The notes: generated by a model not told the origin, from the letters alone. 64,000 bases of DNA from Microthyrium microscopicum (GCA_010405405.1 MU004233.1:65067-129066), one strand, 5' to 3'. Positions 33,338-46,513 are shown, numbered from the stretch's first letter. Translations and numbers: made by a program.

Positions 33338-34590
33338 TCAATACCCGGTATTATTATAAGCAATCTCCTCCGCCTTCAGTCCTAGACCATAGTCCGAATA
33401 CTGGTCCCACGTCTCGCTGACGCCCAGCCCATTGACAGCCGCTCCACTTACATGCGCCAGCGTCGAAGTTGTCAACTCGATTACATACAAGCTTCCGCGA
33501 TGAGAGATCATACGATGAGTCCAGCTTCCCTACGTGGGCAGCATGATCGTATTCTGTATCGCCATTCTCGGTTTCGCGGTGCCGTTGGTCGCTATACTTT
33601 CGATCTGCACAGTGAACACGGCATTGACGCAAGAAGGGCACACCGTCGACGACCCTAGGAGCCAGAAACGTGATGGATCTTGGTCAAACGCGAGGTGAAT
33701 AATAGGCGCGGTACTGCCTTCAGCTGAAGAGAGCGTAAACCTCTCGATGGACGCGTCTTTGTTGATGCGGCCAAAAGGTTCCCGTGCCTGAAGTCGTGTC
33801 GCCCAGCAAAACAACCCAAGCATTTCCATCTGCTCCAGCAATTAGACCGACAGGCGTGCTGCCTTGTTTTGGGGTGACGGCGATTTCTTCGCCCTTGCCT
33901 CCATCGTTCTTGTAATGCCAGATCTTGCTACTCGTGTCAAGGCCAGAGTATACATCACCGCTAGTAGGATGTATTGCGATGAAAATTGGGCGCCCGCTGA
34001 CGGCCCAGACTTGGTGATCGTTCGGGTTGCTGATGCTAATTCTAACCTGGATTTTTTTAGTCTAAGATCCATAAAGAGCATTGTATTCTATGGAAGCCAA
34101 TATGCGCTAATATGATCATGGGGACTCTTACCACGTGCGAACTATCCTTACACGATATCCACAAATTCCCATCATTCTACAATACGCCGTGAGGTCCGAA
34201 AGCGGGAGAAGATATCGGAATGGTCTTGATAACCTTTGGGGGTGAATTGATTATTGATATCGTCGCCTTTGGGGTCGATCAGAAGCATGGCATTGTCGAA
34301 CTGAACAGTGGCCCAAACCGTGCTAGATGCGTTGGTTCCGGATCCCGGATGAAGTGCTAGTCCATGTAGACCAGACACTGATTTGTCGCAGTCCATTTAC
34401 GAGACCCGGTGGGTCGTCCATTGCTATCAAGTCCTGCCTTGATGAGACTGCCATCGGTTTGCTGGGAAATGAGTAGCAGCTCATCGCTGACGGCTTGTAC
34501 CTCGTGCGTTTCTTCAGCAGCTGGTAGAGGATATTCGACGATCGATTTGACGGGTAAGGAGCTCAGTGTGCTGGAAGTCCATTTGGGAAC
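33338..34590 (-). pseudogene. Decayed beta-propeller gene (lyase/NHL-like)
   Basis: Minus-strand pieces of one protein lie in order but in different frames. They are VKSIVEYPLPAAEETHE with LLLISQQTDGSLIKAGLD (about 34565-34400), SVSGLHGLALHPGSG (34385 on), QVWAVSGRPIFIAIHPTSGD then LIAGADGNAWVVLLGD (about 34020-33800), INKDASIERFTLSSAEGSTA, and finally GSWTHRMISHRGSLYVIELT to a stop at 33338. Repeated G-x-D-G-x-x-W and H-P-x-S-G-D units are typical of propellers of the virginiamycin-B-lyase/NHL type. At least two frame changes (about 34385 and 33795) and an in-frame TAG near 33524, where the frame reads LPT-stop-GSWTH, break it. The TAG is one C-to-T step from glutamine. No splice pattern restores one frame convincingly. 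Confidence 0.6.
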
Positions 34591-35411
34591 GGAAAAGAGA
34601 TTTCAAGCAAGTTGCACGCAGTAGGCAAACGCGACTTTCATATTAGTTTTTATATCGCACGCCAGTCAATTGGCGGATGGTGTTTATACTATTTCGAGCT
34701 AGAACACGATGCAAACGTGCCGATCTCTGTCCTCCCAACTTCCCAAGAACATGAGAAAGAAGGCAACACATTTCTGAATCCGGTAACGCTCGGTGGAGCC
34801 GCGGCGCCTCATTTGATACTACTACAAAGTAGATAATGTTACGCCCGTCCCGGATTGCCGAGGTTTAATTTCCCACGATCGTTATGGTGTACCATAAATA
34901 CGAATTCTTGTAAAACTGAGAACATGTTGATGCAGCCTTTGCGAATGGCGGTCAAACCGTCGTGTACACATGCAGCCAAGACAGCCCAGACCTCAGGGAT
35001 ACTCATTAGAGTACTTGAATACACCGGCTACATAGGTAAGGTAGGTAGTATCTTATGGCAGCCTCAGCTCTGCGACCTCATCTAGCATATTGGAGGAAAG
35101 AGAGGTTTTCAAAATACATTGTAAACGATATGGCCATGGTGACACAAATGATCATGTACAACAGATCTCGACACGCCTAAGATCTAATGATAAATTAGGT
35201 ACTAAAACAGTACCAGTAGTATGAGCGTTATCAAGTTATTACTGCAGTACTGAGCATCATGTAGCAAGTCCTGAAAATCATGGATTCATGGCAATGCCTC
35301 ATCATTAAATCTACCAAAGCCTATTCCATAGTAGGCGCAGACACGAGATTGCTAGAGCAACGATAGGCTTAGCGATCGTACAATGTAAAACTAACCGAAA
35401 CAAAACTCCTA
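34591..35411. other. Intergenic, no gene recognised
   Basis: About 820 bp downstream of the giant coiled-coil gene and upstream of the decayed propeller gene. Several 60-80 codon frames occur by chance; none has a motif. Confidence 0.45.
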
Positions 35412-38400
35412 TCAAACACCAGCCGCACTAGAAGCCTCTTCTTCCGCCGTTCGTCTAAAGTAATCAGTCTCACTACCACTGAGAACCGCAGTGGTAGGAA
35501 TCTCAGATCCGATGCCTGAGTCTGCGTCAGCTTGGAAAAGAACCAGCTTCTTCTCCGCCGGCACAGGAGTCGAGTCCTTGTCTTCCTCCAAGATCTCCTC
35601 CTCATGCTCAACTTCGCTCTCTACATCACCACCGCGCTCAGCGCCCGCACTGACTTCACTATCAGTCTGCATCACACTCTCTGTCTCCGTCTGTTCCTCC
35701 TCATCCTCGCTCTCCCCGCGCATACTCTCCGTAACATCACTACTCCGTCGTGATATCTCGCTCTCCGTGAAATATTCGCCAGTGCTATAACTCACTGCAC
35801 TGCCCGCGCTCGTTCTCCGCTCACTCTCATCACCAAGCGAGCTCTCTCCATCCGCCATCTGACTCTCGCCATCACCCTCATGAATCGTCACAGTTCCGGT
35901 ACTCTCAACATCCTCTTCATCTTCATCGCGAATGTCTTCGAGTAGCGAGTTCTCCTTGTCATCATCTTCATCCATCAAGCCACCACTGACGCGTCGCTTC
36001 TCAACACCGCCCCAAGAAGACTTGCGCACACTACCCTGGCTCCGCACACTCTGGCTACGCTTCAACGCGGCGGCACCTAGCCCGGCGCCCAGAGTGGCTT
36101 CAGGTCGATATGCATGTGCGCCGGTAGGCGTGTTATGTGTGATTTGACTCAGGCTTAAGATACGTCGACTCGCGCTATTTGGTGTAGCTGGTGCACGACG
36201 TGCTGCTCGCGTCTTCAGCGCCATGCTCAGACCGGAAGTGGCAGCACTATTCGGCAGAGGAGCCAAAGTGCTTGCGTTGCTGGGGGCGCGTGGCCGACCA
36301 GCGTTAGCTGAGATGCCGCGGGACATAAGGAGTGCGCGGCTCTGGTCCATGATGCCTTCGAGGATGCGACGTTCAAGAGCATCGGCTTTGGCGTCCATGG
36401 CGTGGAGTTCGTCTTTGCGGATCGAGAGCGCGGTGTGTAAGGAGGACACGTCTGCTGCCAGACGAGCCTTGTGCCCGACGAGGGCATCGCGTTCGGCGCG
36501 GAGGTCAGAAACGATTGCGCGTAAGCTCTCCTTTTCGCTGGTCAAGGAGGTGATGTCGGACTCAAGATGTTCTTTCTCAGCTAGGCGACGCTCAAGGACG
36601 AGTGCGGTGTCGGCTGCTTCGCGTTCTTTGGATTCGTGGCCTTCTGTCAACAGTCGAGTCTGCGTAGAGACGAAGGTGGAGACTTCGGCAGCAGTAGCGA
36701 GGACTTGTTGGTGAATCTTGTCAAGGCGGTCGAGCTGCACAGCTGAATCACGGGGCTCGCTGAGGAGCGTCGTAAGGTCGTCGAGTTTGGCGTGAACTTC
36801 AGTGTCATCATACTTTTCGGGAGCCTCGATGGTGGGAACTGGTGCTGGAAGGAGGGCAGGCAGACCGGACACTGTGCTCTTGATTTCTTCAGTGAGTGAG
36901 CGAGAAGCTTCGGTAGCAGAGCGGTCGCGTTCTTCAAGTTGTTCTTTAGTTTGCTTGACGTGCTCGAACTGCTGATTGATGATTTCGCGGATTTCTTCAA
37001 GGGTAACCATAAAGCGGGGATGATACTCTGTCACGTCTGCTTGGAGAGCTTCGACAACAGTGGTGATTTTCGAGACATCTTCGCGAGTTTGCTCATGTTC
37101 TGCCTTCGCAGAAGTGCGTGTCTCGACGTTATCAATCTTGCTGAAGCCATCATCAATACGAGTGAATACCGTAGCCGAATCTTCCGAAAGCTTTTTGGTG
37201 ACTGTTTCAAAATCTTCCTTTACACCTGTAATAGCAACACCAAGAGTATCAACAGAGATACGGAGATCATCTGAAGTTTGCTTGGTCAAATCAATAATCT
37301 CTTTTTGCTCGGCGGTAGCAGCGAGAGAATCTATCTTGGACTCGTCATACTTGGACGCCATAGCATCAAAACGATCATCAAGTTTCTCAGAGATATCCTT
37401 GACCATAGCATCGCGGACTTCTTCGCTCTTGGTGTTGATGGCGGCGGTTTGTGCATCCTGACCTTCAGTAAAGGCAGACATGGTACCAACCACACCTTCA
37501 AACTCGCGTTCAACCTTCTCTCGAAGATCCTTGACCACCTCAGTAATGGCAAAGTGGTCTTTGATGGTTTGTTCCATGCCGTTCACGTTGGCGGACAAGA
37601 TCGTGAGATCGTCACCATTGGTAGTGAGTTTGGAGGTAACCTCCTCCTTGACCGATTCGACAAATTCTTTGAGTTGTTGAACGTTGTCGAGTATGCTTTG
37701 GGCTTCGAGTTTGCGATCGTCAAATGCTTTGGCAGTGATACCAATGTCAGCTTCGTAGCTCTCGCGCATCTTGTCGTGGCTATCTCGGAAGTCGTGGATA
37801 AGACCAGTAATTTGCTCAACGTCAGATTTGACTGGGGCGTTGTCGGAGCGGTCTTGTTGCATTTCGAGTACCTTCTCTTTGACCTCCAAAGCCACTAGTT
37901 GGAGAGCATCGAGTGATGTCTGTAGCGACTTCTTTTGCTCTTCAATGTTGGTTTGGTGGGCGGACTTGAGCTCTTCAAGCTTTGGTGTCACGTCAAGGAG
38001 AAGTTGTTGAACAGTGTCGAGGTCTTCCTTCTTCGGCATGTTTTCCATCATCTCTTCGGACATGGCTCCAATGGCAGTTTCAAGTTTCTCGGACAATTCT
38101 GCGATCTGCTCGCTGCTTACTCCTGCAGGTATAGCTTGTGTCTGCATCTCCTCCAATTGTGATTTGGTGTTGCGAAGCAAAGTCTCAATAGCGTCAGTAT
38201 CATCCTTCTTGGCCAAGCCATTGGTGTCCGTCTCGCGGCTGGCGATGAGATCGAGAGTAGCTTGCATATCTTTGAGGAGGTTTTCGATCGGGCTAATATC
38301 TTCCTTAGTGGCAGCACTCTCAACAGACGATGGTGTCGAAGCTTGATTTGAGATCTCGCCGATGTTGGCATCCATGGCATCGACCTTTACCTCAAGAGCG

Positions 38401-41400
38401 GCAAGCATAACTTCCATCTTTTGCAGATCGTCACGCTGGAGAATACTCGAGGCTGGAATGCTAGCTGGAGCGCTGACTGCTTTGCTGGCCACTGTCGGAG
38501 CTGCTTCATCACCTTCCTCGACAAGAACAATTTCATTGCCAGGGGATGCGATTGATCGTTCAGTTGTACTAGACTTGGGCCGGTCTTTGATGGCGTCAAT
38601 ATCTCCTTTGAGAGACTTGATGCCGTCTTTCAAGGTCTCAAGGATATCGTAGCAGACTGTAAGATCAATTGGCTTCTCAACCTTGTCCGCAAGCTCAGTC
38701 TTGAGTGTTTCCGAGTGTTCATTGAGAGCGTCGAGGATCTGACCATATGCCTGAGTGTGTGTTTCCGGGTTGTCGAGCTTCTTGAAGATGTCACCTCGTA
38801 GATCGTCCAATCCGCAGCGAACAGTGGTCATGATTTCTTCGTAATCGGCCTTGGTGTTTTCGCGGACATTATTAAGTGCCGCTGCGACCTTGGCTAACTC
38901 AACTTGTACACCTTGGAGCGTCTCAGGAGACATTCCGTGTCCCGTCGATAAAGCAGAGGCCTCTTTGATGGCGTCAAGTGTGCTTTGCAACGAGCTCATG
39001 ACATGTTCATCGGGTTCGCCGTCAACAGAACGTACCATGGCACCACCAGAAACACGATCCTTGAGTGACTCGAATTCAGCGAGAATAGTAGCAAGCATAC
39101 TACGCTCCTCATCGCCATCCTCGCCTACCGTACGGGTTTTGAGATCATCCAGGCACAGCCGAATATCTTCCAGCAACTCGCCGCTTTGTGATGAGCCCAT
39201 GCTGCCTGCAATGGTTGAGCGCAAGTGCTCAAGCTCAGCTTTCACCTCCTGCAAATCGCCATCACCGATCTTCGCCTCAAGAATATCGAAGCCCATCTTG
39301 ACAGCGTCTAGGATCTGTTCTTTATGGCCCTCGGAGCGCATGATGACCGTGTCACGAACACTCTCAAACTCTCCCTTGACAGCTTCGCCAAAGACGTGAC
39401 CCGACGGATCCGCAAGCGCACGAGAGCCTTCAGAAGAACGCATCTCCTCAAAGCCAGCATGTAGAGCAGTAAGCACAGCCTGATGATGCTGCTCGCTCTC
39501 AACACGAGTCAGCGCATCTTGGATGCTCTCAAATTGCTCGCGCACATAGTTCATGCTGAACCGCGCCTCACCCTGCGGGCCCGCCGCAATGGAGCTCTCA
39601 AGCTCCTTGAGCAGGTGGCTGACACCAGCGCGAATTTCATCGATAACCTCGTCTTTGCCTGTGACGTCCTGCGCGCGATCAACATACTGCTCGATATCTG
39701 ATCGCAGGGTCTCCTGGCCGTCTTTGAACGAATCGAGAAGCTGCTCAGTGTCTCGGCCATGGGCCGTAGAATACTCCTTAAATTGGAGATGGAGGTCGGA
39801 GATGATATCTTCGAGACCTTTGCGGATCTCATCGCCGAAACGACCAAGTGGATTGACTGACTCATCGAGAGCGCGTGTGACTGCGTCAAAGAGGTCATCG
39901 GCGCTGATCTCCAGTTGTTGAGTGGCATTCGGACCGTGCGCTGTTAGACCTGATTTTACAGCCTCCGCGACGATTTCTGGAAGTGCGTCAAGCTCGCGGC
40001 TACGTGTCGGTTCACTGGAAGCAGCCAGGGCGAGAGTGGGTTTATATTCATCCAGGCATTCTCGTACAGCACAGAGCACTTCATCACGAACTTCTTGAGC
40101 TTCGTTGATGGGTCGGGGCGGGTTAAAGGATTGCATGGCTTCGTGGATGGTTTCCATGATTTCTGCGCGGTTCAGGCCTTCAGTAGCCTCTGGTGCCGGG
40201 GAACGGTATTCTTCGAGCCCGGCTTTGAGGCAGTCGAGAATCTCATCACGCTCAAGGCCAATTTGCTGAATCTCGACGTTAGGTTGATAGGCTTCGTATG
40301 CTTCTTTGATCGCATCTACAATAGCTTCCTTGTCGAGATTGGTGGCTTGGTCGGCAACCGCATTGCTGGGCATGCGATCGAGGCCACGTTCAGTGAGGGC
40401 GTGCTTGACTACATCGTAGACTTCTTGGTTATCAACAGTGCCGCGCGAGATAGTGCTGCTGGAGCTCTGGCGGCGTTTTTCGCGCATAACTGTATCGAGA
40501 TGTGTCTTGAGCTCCGAGAGGCCTTCAGTGACGATGCGCGCAATATCTTGCTTGCCGGAGCCATCCTCAATCGCCTTTGCGGTAGAAGCTGGTTTTCTGG
40601 CCTCATCGATTTTCTGTGCAAGGTTTCGTCCAATGCCAAGTACTTCGGAGCGGAGATCGCGCTGCTGAGCCTTGACTTCGCTGATGACGGCCCCAGAATG
40701 GAAGACACTATCCTTGATTTTCTTGAGCAGCGCAATCATCTCTTCGCTGACAAACTCCTCTGGCTCTGGGCGACTGGCACCAGCAGTAGCAGAGGCAGTG
40801 CTCAAATCACGCGAGCCGAGGGTTAGTGCACCGGACTGCGATTCAAAAGAGAACGCACGTTGCTGCTGGCCAGATGGTCGCACGGGGTGCCCATTAGTGC
40901 ACACAAGAGCGCTGCTGGCAGGTCCAGCTTTAATGAACTCGACGAGATCCGCGACTTTCTTGGCAGTGTCGGTATTTTCGATGGTAGCCTTTTCGAGGAG
41001 CTTGCTAAGTCCATCGATGAGCCGCTCTTGACCGTCTTTTGTGACCATTTCGCGGATGATCTTCTCCAACATGGCGACGCTGGCAGCACCCTCAACTGAG
41101 TATGGGTTTGGACTACCAATGCGGCTGCCTATGCCATCATCGAACAGTGAGCCGGGGCTAGGAATGCGTGGGAGAGTGAAGGCGCGCGTTGCGGGTGGTG
41201 GAGTTGCATTTAAATTGTAGTTTGGTTGCCGAGAGCCAACACTAGCTGCTCCGCCAGTAGTGTGAGAAGAGTTATTGTTGGCTGGGAGATGAGTAACAGA
41301 ATGAAGCAAATCTTTTAGACTCTTGCGAATATCCTCGTCTCGAAGGTTGGTAGCCTCTCTGAGGCTTATAAGATCACTAGCATTGTCTTTGCTGCGACGA

Positions 41401-42133
41401 CTCAGCTGAGTCATTTCTTTTTGGAGGCTCGTTGCGATATTTGTCAAGCTTGAGATCTGTGTTAAAAGAGCATCGAAGCTCTGTGGGGCTCGAGGAGTCG
41501 AGTTGTTGCTAATATCTTCAAATGGAGGGTCTTTGTAGTCTCGAACAGTCATAGTTTGGAGAGCCAACATGGTTGCGGATGGTGGTGTGTTTTCGCCGAG
41601 TATTGACATCGGTGGACGAGAGGATGGTCGGCGACTGGGAGTCTCTTTCGATGGGGTTTCTGGAGAACCAGGCGGCAGAAAAGAAGGAGTGGGTGCTCGT
41701 TCCTGGCGCTCAGGCGAGCGTTCCGGTGTTCTGTTTCCATCCAGAACAGCTCGTATATCACGAACAGATTGGAGTCGGCGGTGAGTAGCACCTTTAATCA
41801 ACGATCGCTCCGGAGACCGCTCAGCGGATCGTTCTGGCATAGGATTTGTGGTATAATGAGAGGGAGTGACGCTTTCACGAGCCTTATCGGCAAGAAGCTG
41901 AGCAGCCTGGGCAATACCCGATGATGTTCCAGTCTTGACGGTCGGCGAAGCGGTTGATGGATTTAGCGGAAGAGGTGGAGGGTTTCTTGCTGGATCACTG
42001 GAATCCCACCTAGAGAAGAGTTTACGTTTCAGCGATTTTGTTGAGTCAACCATTAGAACAGTGGTTTTGCTTACATTGGTAGTTTCTTGGTGGGTGAGCG
42101 CTCTGGAGAGCGATCGCCATCTCGAGATGGCAT
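35412..42133 (-). CDS. Giant coiled-coil protein, about 2,220 residues
   Basis: The best model starts at ATG 42133 (MPSRDGDRSPERSPTKKLP), splices out 42010-42074 and continues WDSSDPARNPPPLPLNP in one exon to 35412. The unspliced frame from 42224 is less likely because the GTAAGC...CTCTAG intron is clean and joins the SPERS-type sequences that recur downstream. The N-terminal 350 residues are Ser/Pro/Arg-rich with repeated PERSPER motifs, likely phosphorylated. A long helical, heptad-rich body follows, with degenerate units such as IVDAIKEAYEAYQPN, EILDCLKAGLEEYRSP, EIMETIHEAMQSFNPP and EVLCAVRECLDEYKPT (about 39850-40440). The C-terminus is Ser/Glu-rich and acidic. Similar ascomycete proteins are often labelled chromosome-segregation ATPase-like, but no Walker motifs are visible. 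A cytoskeletal or scaffold role is a guess. Confidence 0.75.
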
Positions 42134-44073
42134 CGTGGAATGGAGTGGCCTCTGGCCCGGCAACAGGATTAAGACGACAGGGCGCGCGACGGGAAGTTGT
42201 TGGATGAGCGATTGAAAAACTCACACTTCAGTTGAAGGCGAAAAATCACTGGTGAGAATGTAATATGAGGGTAACACGATAGTAGTAGTGGTGCGGTAAG
42301 CGGGCGGTAGGATCAATCAATTGGTAGGGGAGTGGAAGTTTTGATGTTGGATGATTGGGGTTTGGTTTGTTTACAATTTTGGGTCAGGGATTTGTAAACA
42401 ACCAGGAGCTTGGGCCATTCAACCGGGCCAGCGAGTCGCTCCTTCCTCCATCAACCAACCCCTGTCAGCCAATCATTCTCAGCCTCATGACGTTGAATTT
42501 TCGACGACTCCAACCAGACACGACAGTGCAGTCCAGACAACCTCGAGTTTGAGGCATTCGTCCCACCATGTGCTGTTCATGGCCAGCATATAAGACAACA
42601 TCCAGTACTATTCTACTGCCTATACAGTGAATATTGGCTTACCATCTCCGGGCGATTAGGGAACCCGGCTCTCCAAGAACAAAATAAACGAGCACTTTCA
42701 TCATCGAATACGTTGGTGATTGAAGAAGTCACTCTTTGATAAGTGTTATGACAGCTATCGTAATCGGTGTCAATAGTCGTCGGTAAAACTTAATAGTTTT
42801 TGTCCCCGAAGAACTAAGACACTGGAACAGCATTGGTACTAATCATCGGTCATGAAAATAATCTGTTTCGGATTGTTTTCACTCGCTCCTATTCTTTATA
42901 CCGTACTCTATCATCAAATACCTTTTCTACTATTGAGTACTTTAGATATAGCTACAAGATATTGGATATGACAGAAGTTGAAGAGTATGCTCTTTAGAAG
43001 GTGCAGTAGTAGACAAGCTGATATGGAAGTCGATGGAATCGTGACAATCTTTCTGTCGAGTGTCGACTCTTTGGCAGTACTATCACTTGTCTAGGTACGC
43101 ATGGGAAATTTTTGATCCGGCAAACCTTACGATATGTACGGTAACCAATATCAAGGCAATTCGAATTCAGCTCGCGACCCGTCCGTTGATACCCCTACAC
43201 GCCAATCTCTGAGCTGGCAACACTAAAACACACCACTTTAAGCAAATCCGCATCTACCTTCCTCAAAGGTCCAAATGATGATGATACATCAACTTGTGCT
43301 TCAAGAAATCGCCCCCCACAATCCAGCGAGATAATTCGGGTCCCCTCTTTCTAGCCAGAGCAGCTAACATTACCCCTCATCTCCAACTCGCACCATCTAT
43401 CCTGCATCCGGCGCAAAACAGACCATACTATCTTGTAAATCCACTCCCGGCACCGGGATGATAGCTCAAGAGATGAACGTTATCCAATGGGCTATACCAG
43501 GAGTAGACAGTCCAACCGGAGCCAGGAAGGCGGAAGCGCGGGTGATTCGTCTTGTACGACTGAGATCAACTCCAAGCTGCAAGCACGGGGAAAACAATCA
43601 CGCAGCAGAGGGATGAATCTGGACCAGAAGGGGAAAATTTGATAGTGGTTTTGTGCAGAATGTTGATGCACGTCGGGTGCTGTATACAGTATGCATATTT
43701 GATATGCTGAAGCACATTGGAGATTGAGCTTAGGCCTTCTCTTTATGGAGCATCGGGTAGGTTATCAGCCCAGTGAACGTTGCGAGATTAGTGGAAACTG
43801 GGGTATGGGGGTCAGATCTGTCTGGACTCTGCACCGCTCGTTTGGTTGTCAAATGTTAAATCGTGGGAGGCGTTATGGAAGGGTCCAAAATCACTCCGTC
43901 ATGAGGGGCCAAAAAGTCAATGGGAATAGGATTGGATTCTGTTGAGCTACTGCTGTTATTTCACTACATTCCACGGCGTTTGTTCTATAGGCTGCCGAAC
44001 ATATTTATATATTCTACCGGACCTGTCCTCATTTTATGCTGAATTGCTCAAACGCGATTGCGGAGGTATCACA
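42134..44073. other. Divergent intergenic region, about 1.9 kb
   Basis: This is one of the longest non-coding stretches outside the RIP islands. It separates the divergent coiled-coil and copper amine oxidase genes. No frame has a recognisable motif; the 73-codon frame at 43724 is not supported. C/T-rich strings around 42420-42480 and 43190-43440 look like fungal promoter or leader sequence. No tRNA or other structured RNA was identified. Confidence 0.5.
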
Positions 44074-46513
44074 ATGTTTTCGACAAATGTGGAACAAGAA
44101 CACTACATAATACCGGACATCATACGGACAAGACACCCGTTCGCCAGCTTGTCCGAAGATGAGATTGCTCAAACCGCATCTGCCATTCGAAGTCTTTGGC
44201 CCAAATCAGTCGACCTACAATTCAAGGCTTTGACCTTGCACGAGCCACCCAAGGCCGAAGTATTGGTATATCTTGAAGCGGAACACACTGGAGTCATCCT
44301 CCCCCAACTGCATCGTAAAGCATTTGTCAATTACTATATCCGGAATACAGTCAGTCGCTCCTGTTTACACTATCACTAGCGTCGATTAACTCATTTCGTA
44401 TAGAATCGATTCCATGAAGCGGTAGTCAACATCTCAAGACATGTAGTTGAGCGTAATGTCAGACTCGGGCCAAATATACATGGCCCAGCAGATGGAGAAG
44501 AAATTTTGGCCATGGAAAGAATCGCTCTAGATGATGAAGGTGTCCAAAGACAAATTCAAAAGCTAAAGCTCCCGGCGGGAACGGTTGTAGTGATTGATCC
44601 GTGGATATACGGTTCGAAAACCCAAACCTTTTGATATGCCATTGCTCACTAACATTATAGGCTCCGATGGTGTGGAAGATGATGACAGAATGTATCAATG
44701 CTTCCTGTACATGCGAGATCCTACCAACTCTGAGGAAGCTGATTCAAATCACTACGCATTTCCTCTACCAATCTCACCTGTTATCAGCACTTTGAATAGA
44801 AAAGTCATTCGAATAGACATGATCCCAACTGGAGCTGATAGTCGAGTGCGAGATGTGCAGCCATATGTTCCGAGGCTGCCGAATGAGTACATCTCAGAGC
44901 ATCAAGATTTACGAACTGATCTCAAACCTCTGCATGTTGTTCAACCAGAAGGCGTGAGCTTTCAGGTCATGGAGCAGGATGGCACAAACATCGTCGAGTG
45001 GCAAAAGTGGCGGATACGAGTGGGATTCAACCAGAGAGAAGGTGTGGTTCTTCACGATGTATGTATTTTTCTCATAGTATATCCAGCTGATTGTTGGAAT
45101 TTTCAAAATCTTGAGTCCGTCACTGACGAGTAAAAATAGGTACGCTACGACAGTCGATCATTATTTTATCGAGTATCTCTTTCAGATGCCAACATCCCTT
45201 ACGCAGATCCTCGTGCCCCTTTACACAGGAAAAGTGCTTTCGATCTCGGCGATGTAGGCGCTGGAATCATGTCCAACAATCTCAAGCTAGGCTGTGACTG
45301 CCTTGGCTCTATATACTATATGTCTGGTCTCTTAGCAGACGATAAAGGTCAACCCATGCCCATGCCAAATGTTATCTGCATCCACGAACAGGACGGAGGA
45401 ATTGGTTGGAAACACACCAACTACCGTACAGGACGCGCATCCGTCGTTCGTTCACGAGAGCTAGTCATCCAAAGCATTATCACCGTAGCCAACTATGAAT
45501 ACATTCTCGCTTTCAACTTCAATCAAGCGGCCGAAATGCACTACGAAGTCCGCGCAACCGGCATTCTCTCCACCCAACCCATCGACGCTGATGTTGGTGT
45601 TCCATATGGGACCATAATCCATCCTGGAGTTCTAGCTGTTCACCATCAACATATATTCTCTCTCCGCATTGACCCACACATCGATGATTCTCCCAACAAC
45701 CGCCTCGTCTACACTGAAGCACACCCTATGTCCATCAACGAAATCAATCCTCACGGTACGGGCTACACTATTCAGCAAACACCCATCAATACTTCTGGCG
45801 GCTACGACCTGGATTTCCAGCACAGCCGCGTCTACGCCATCCAAAATACCTCCTCCCTCAACCCCATCAACAATCTCCCGGTAAGCTCCGCGTATCAACC
45901 CACATTTTCTGCCGATGTATCAAGGGAGTGTTGACTGCCAGCATTTTGGTGGCTTCAATAGCATGTATCCTTGCTCGAGTGCTATGCTCCCAACAGATGC
46001 GATTGCTTCTGTGACGCATTTATTCATACTAACAAATCTCAGGTCAGCTACAAAATCAGTCTCCCACCTGTCCAGCCCATCCTCGCAAATCCATCTAGCC
46101 TCAACGCCAAGCGCGCTGAGTTTGCCGACCACGCGATCTACGCCGTCCGATATCGCGAAGACGAGCTCTATGCTGGTGGACGCTACACAAACCAAAGCCG
46201 GGGAGGAACAGGTGTATCCTCCTGGGCGGCGCGGAATGATGATATACTGAATCAGGACTTGGTGTTGTTCGTTCAGTTTGGGCTGAATGATGTGCCAAGG
46301 TGTGAAGACTTTCCAGTGATGCAATGCGAGAAGGTGGTGGTGGGCTTTAAGCCTGTGAACTTCTTTGGCAGAAATCCGGCAATTGATGTACCTCCTAGCG
46401 AGCAACAGGTCAATAAGAGCGTTGGCCTCAATCAGGAAGCAGGAAAGCATATGCAAGGGGCGGCGCAATTAGTGATTGAGGATGGAGGGTGCTGTGCTGG
46501 TTCTAAGCTCTAA
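44074..46513 (+). CDS. Copper amine oxidase
   Basis: Five exons (44074-44349, 44404-44611, 44661-45058, 45140-45880, 46043-46513) give 697 residues, the usual family size. The topaquinone-forming tyrosine lies in TVANYEYILAF, the catalytic base region in SAFDLGDVGAG with NNLKLGCDCLG, and the first two copper ligands in AVHHQHIFSLRID. The conserved C-terminal block reads LNDVPRCEDFPVM, where family members normally have a copper-binding histidine just before the proline (THxPRxEDWP-type). Here that position is Asp. The enzyme would oxidise primary amines to aldehydes with hydrogen peroxide and ammonia; the missing ligand may impair copper binding. No signal peptide; the C-terminus ends in a Cys-containing tail (GGCCAGSKL). 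Intron 4 is an introner-like repeat. Confidence 0.88.
45881..46042 (+). repeat. Introner-like element, copy C (intron 4 of copper amine oxidase)
   Basis: Whole intron of 162 bp, donor GTAAGCTCCGCGTATCAA and end CATACTAACAAATCTCAG. Its 5' part aligns with the donor block of copy B2 (GTAAGATTCCGCCGTGTCAA). It carries the palindrome-derived pair TGCTCGAGTGCTATGC (45972-45987) and CAACAGATGCGATTGC (45991-46006), again 19 bp apart. The string TCGAGTGCTATG is shared with the intron at 62.8 kb. Confidence 0.6.

Noticed and set aside
40095-40826. A 243-codon plus-strand frame inside the giant coiled-coil gene
   Set aside because: It is antisense to the coding strand, with no motif and a composition expected from the complement of Glu/Leu-rich helices. 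Several other frames between 35490 and 41800 on the plus strand are the same kind of shadow.
43724-43945. 73-codon frame before the amine oxidase
   Set aside because: Motif-free, not joined to the amine oxidase frame, and within what looks like promoter sequence.
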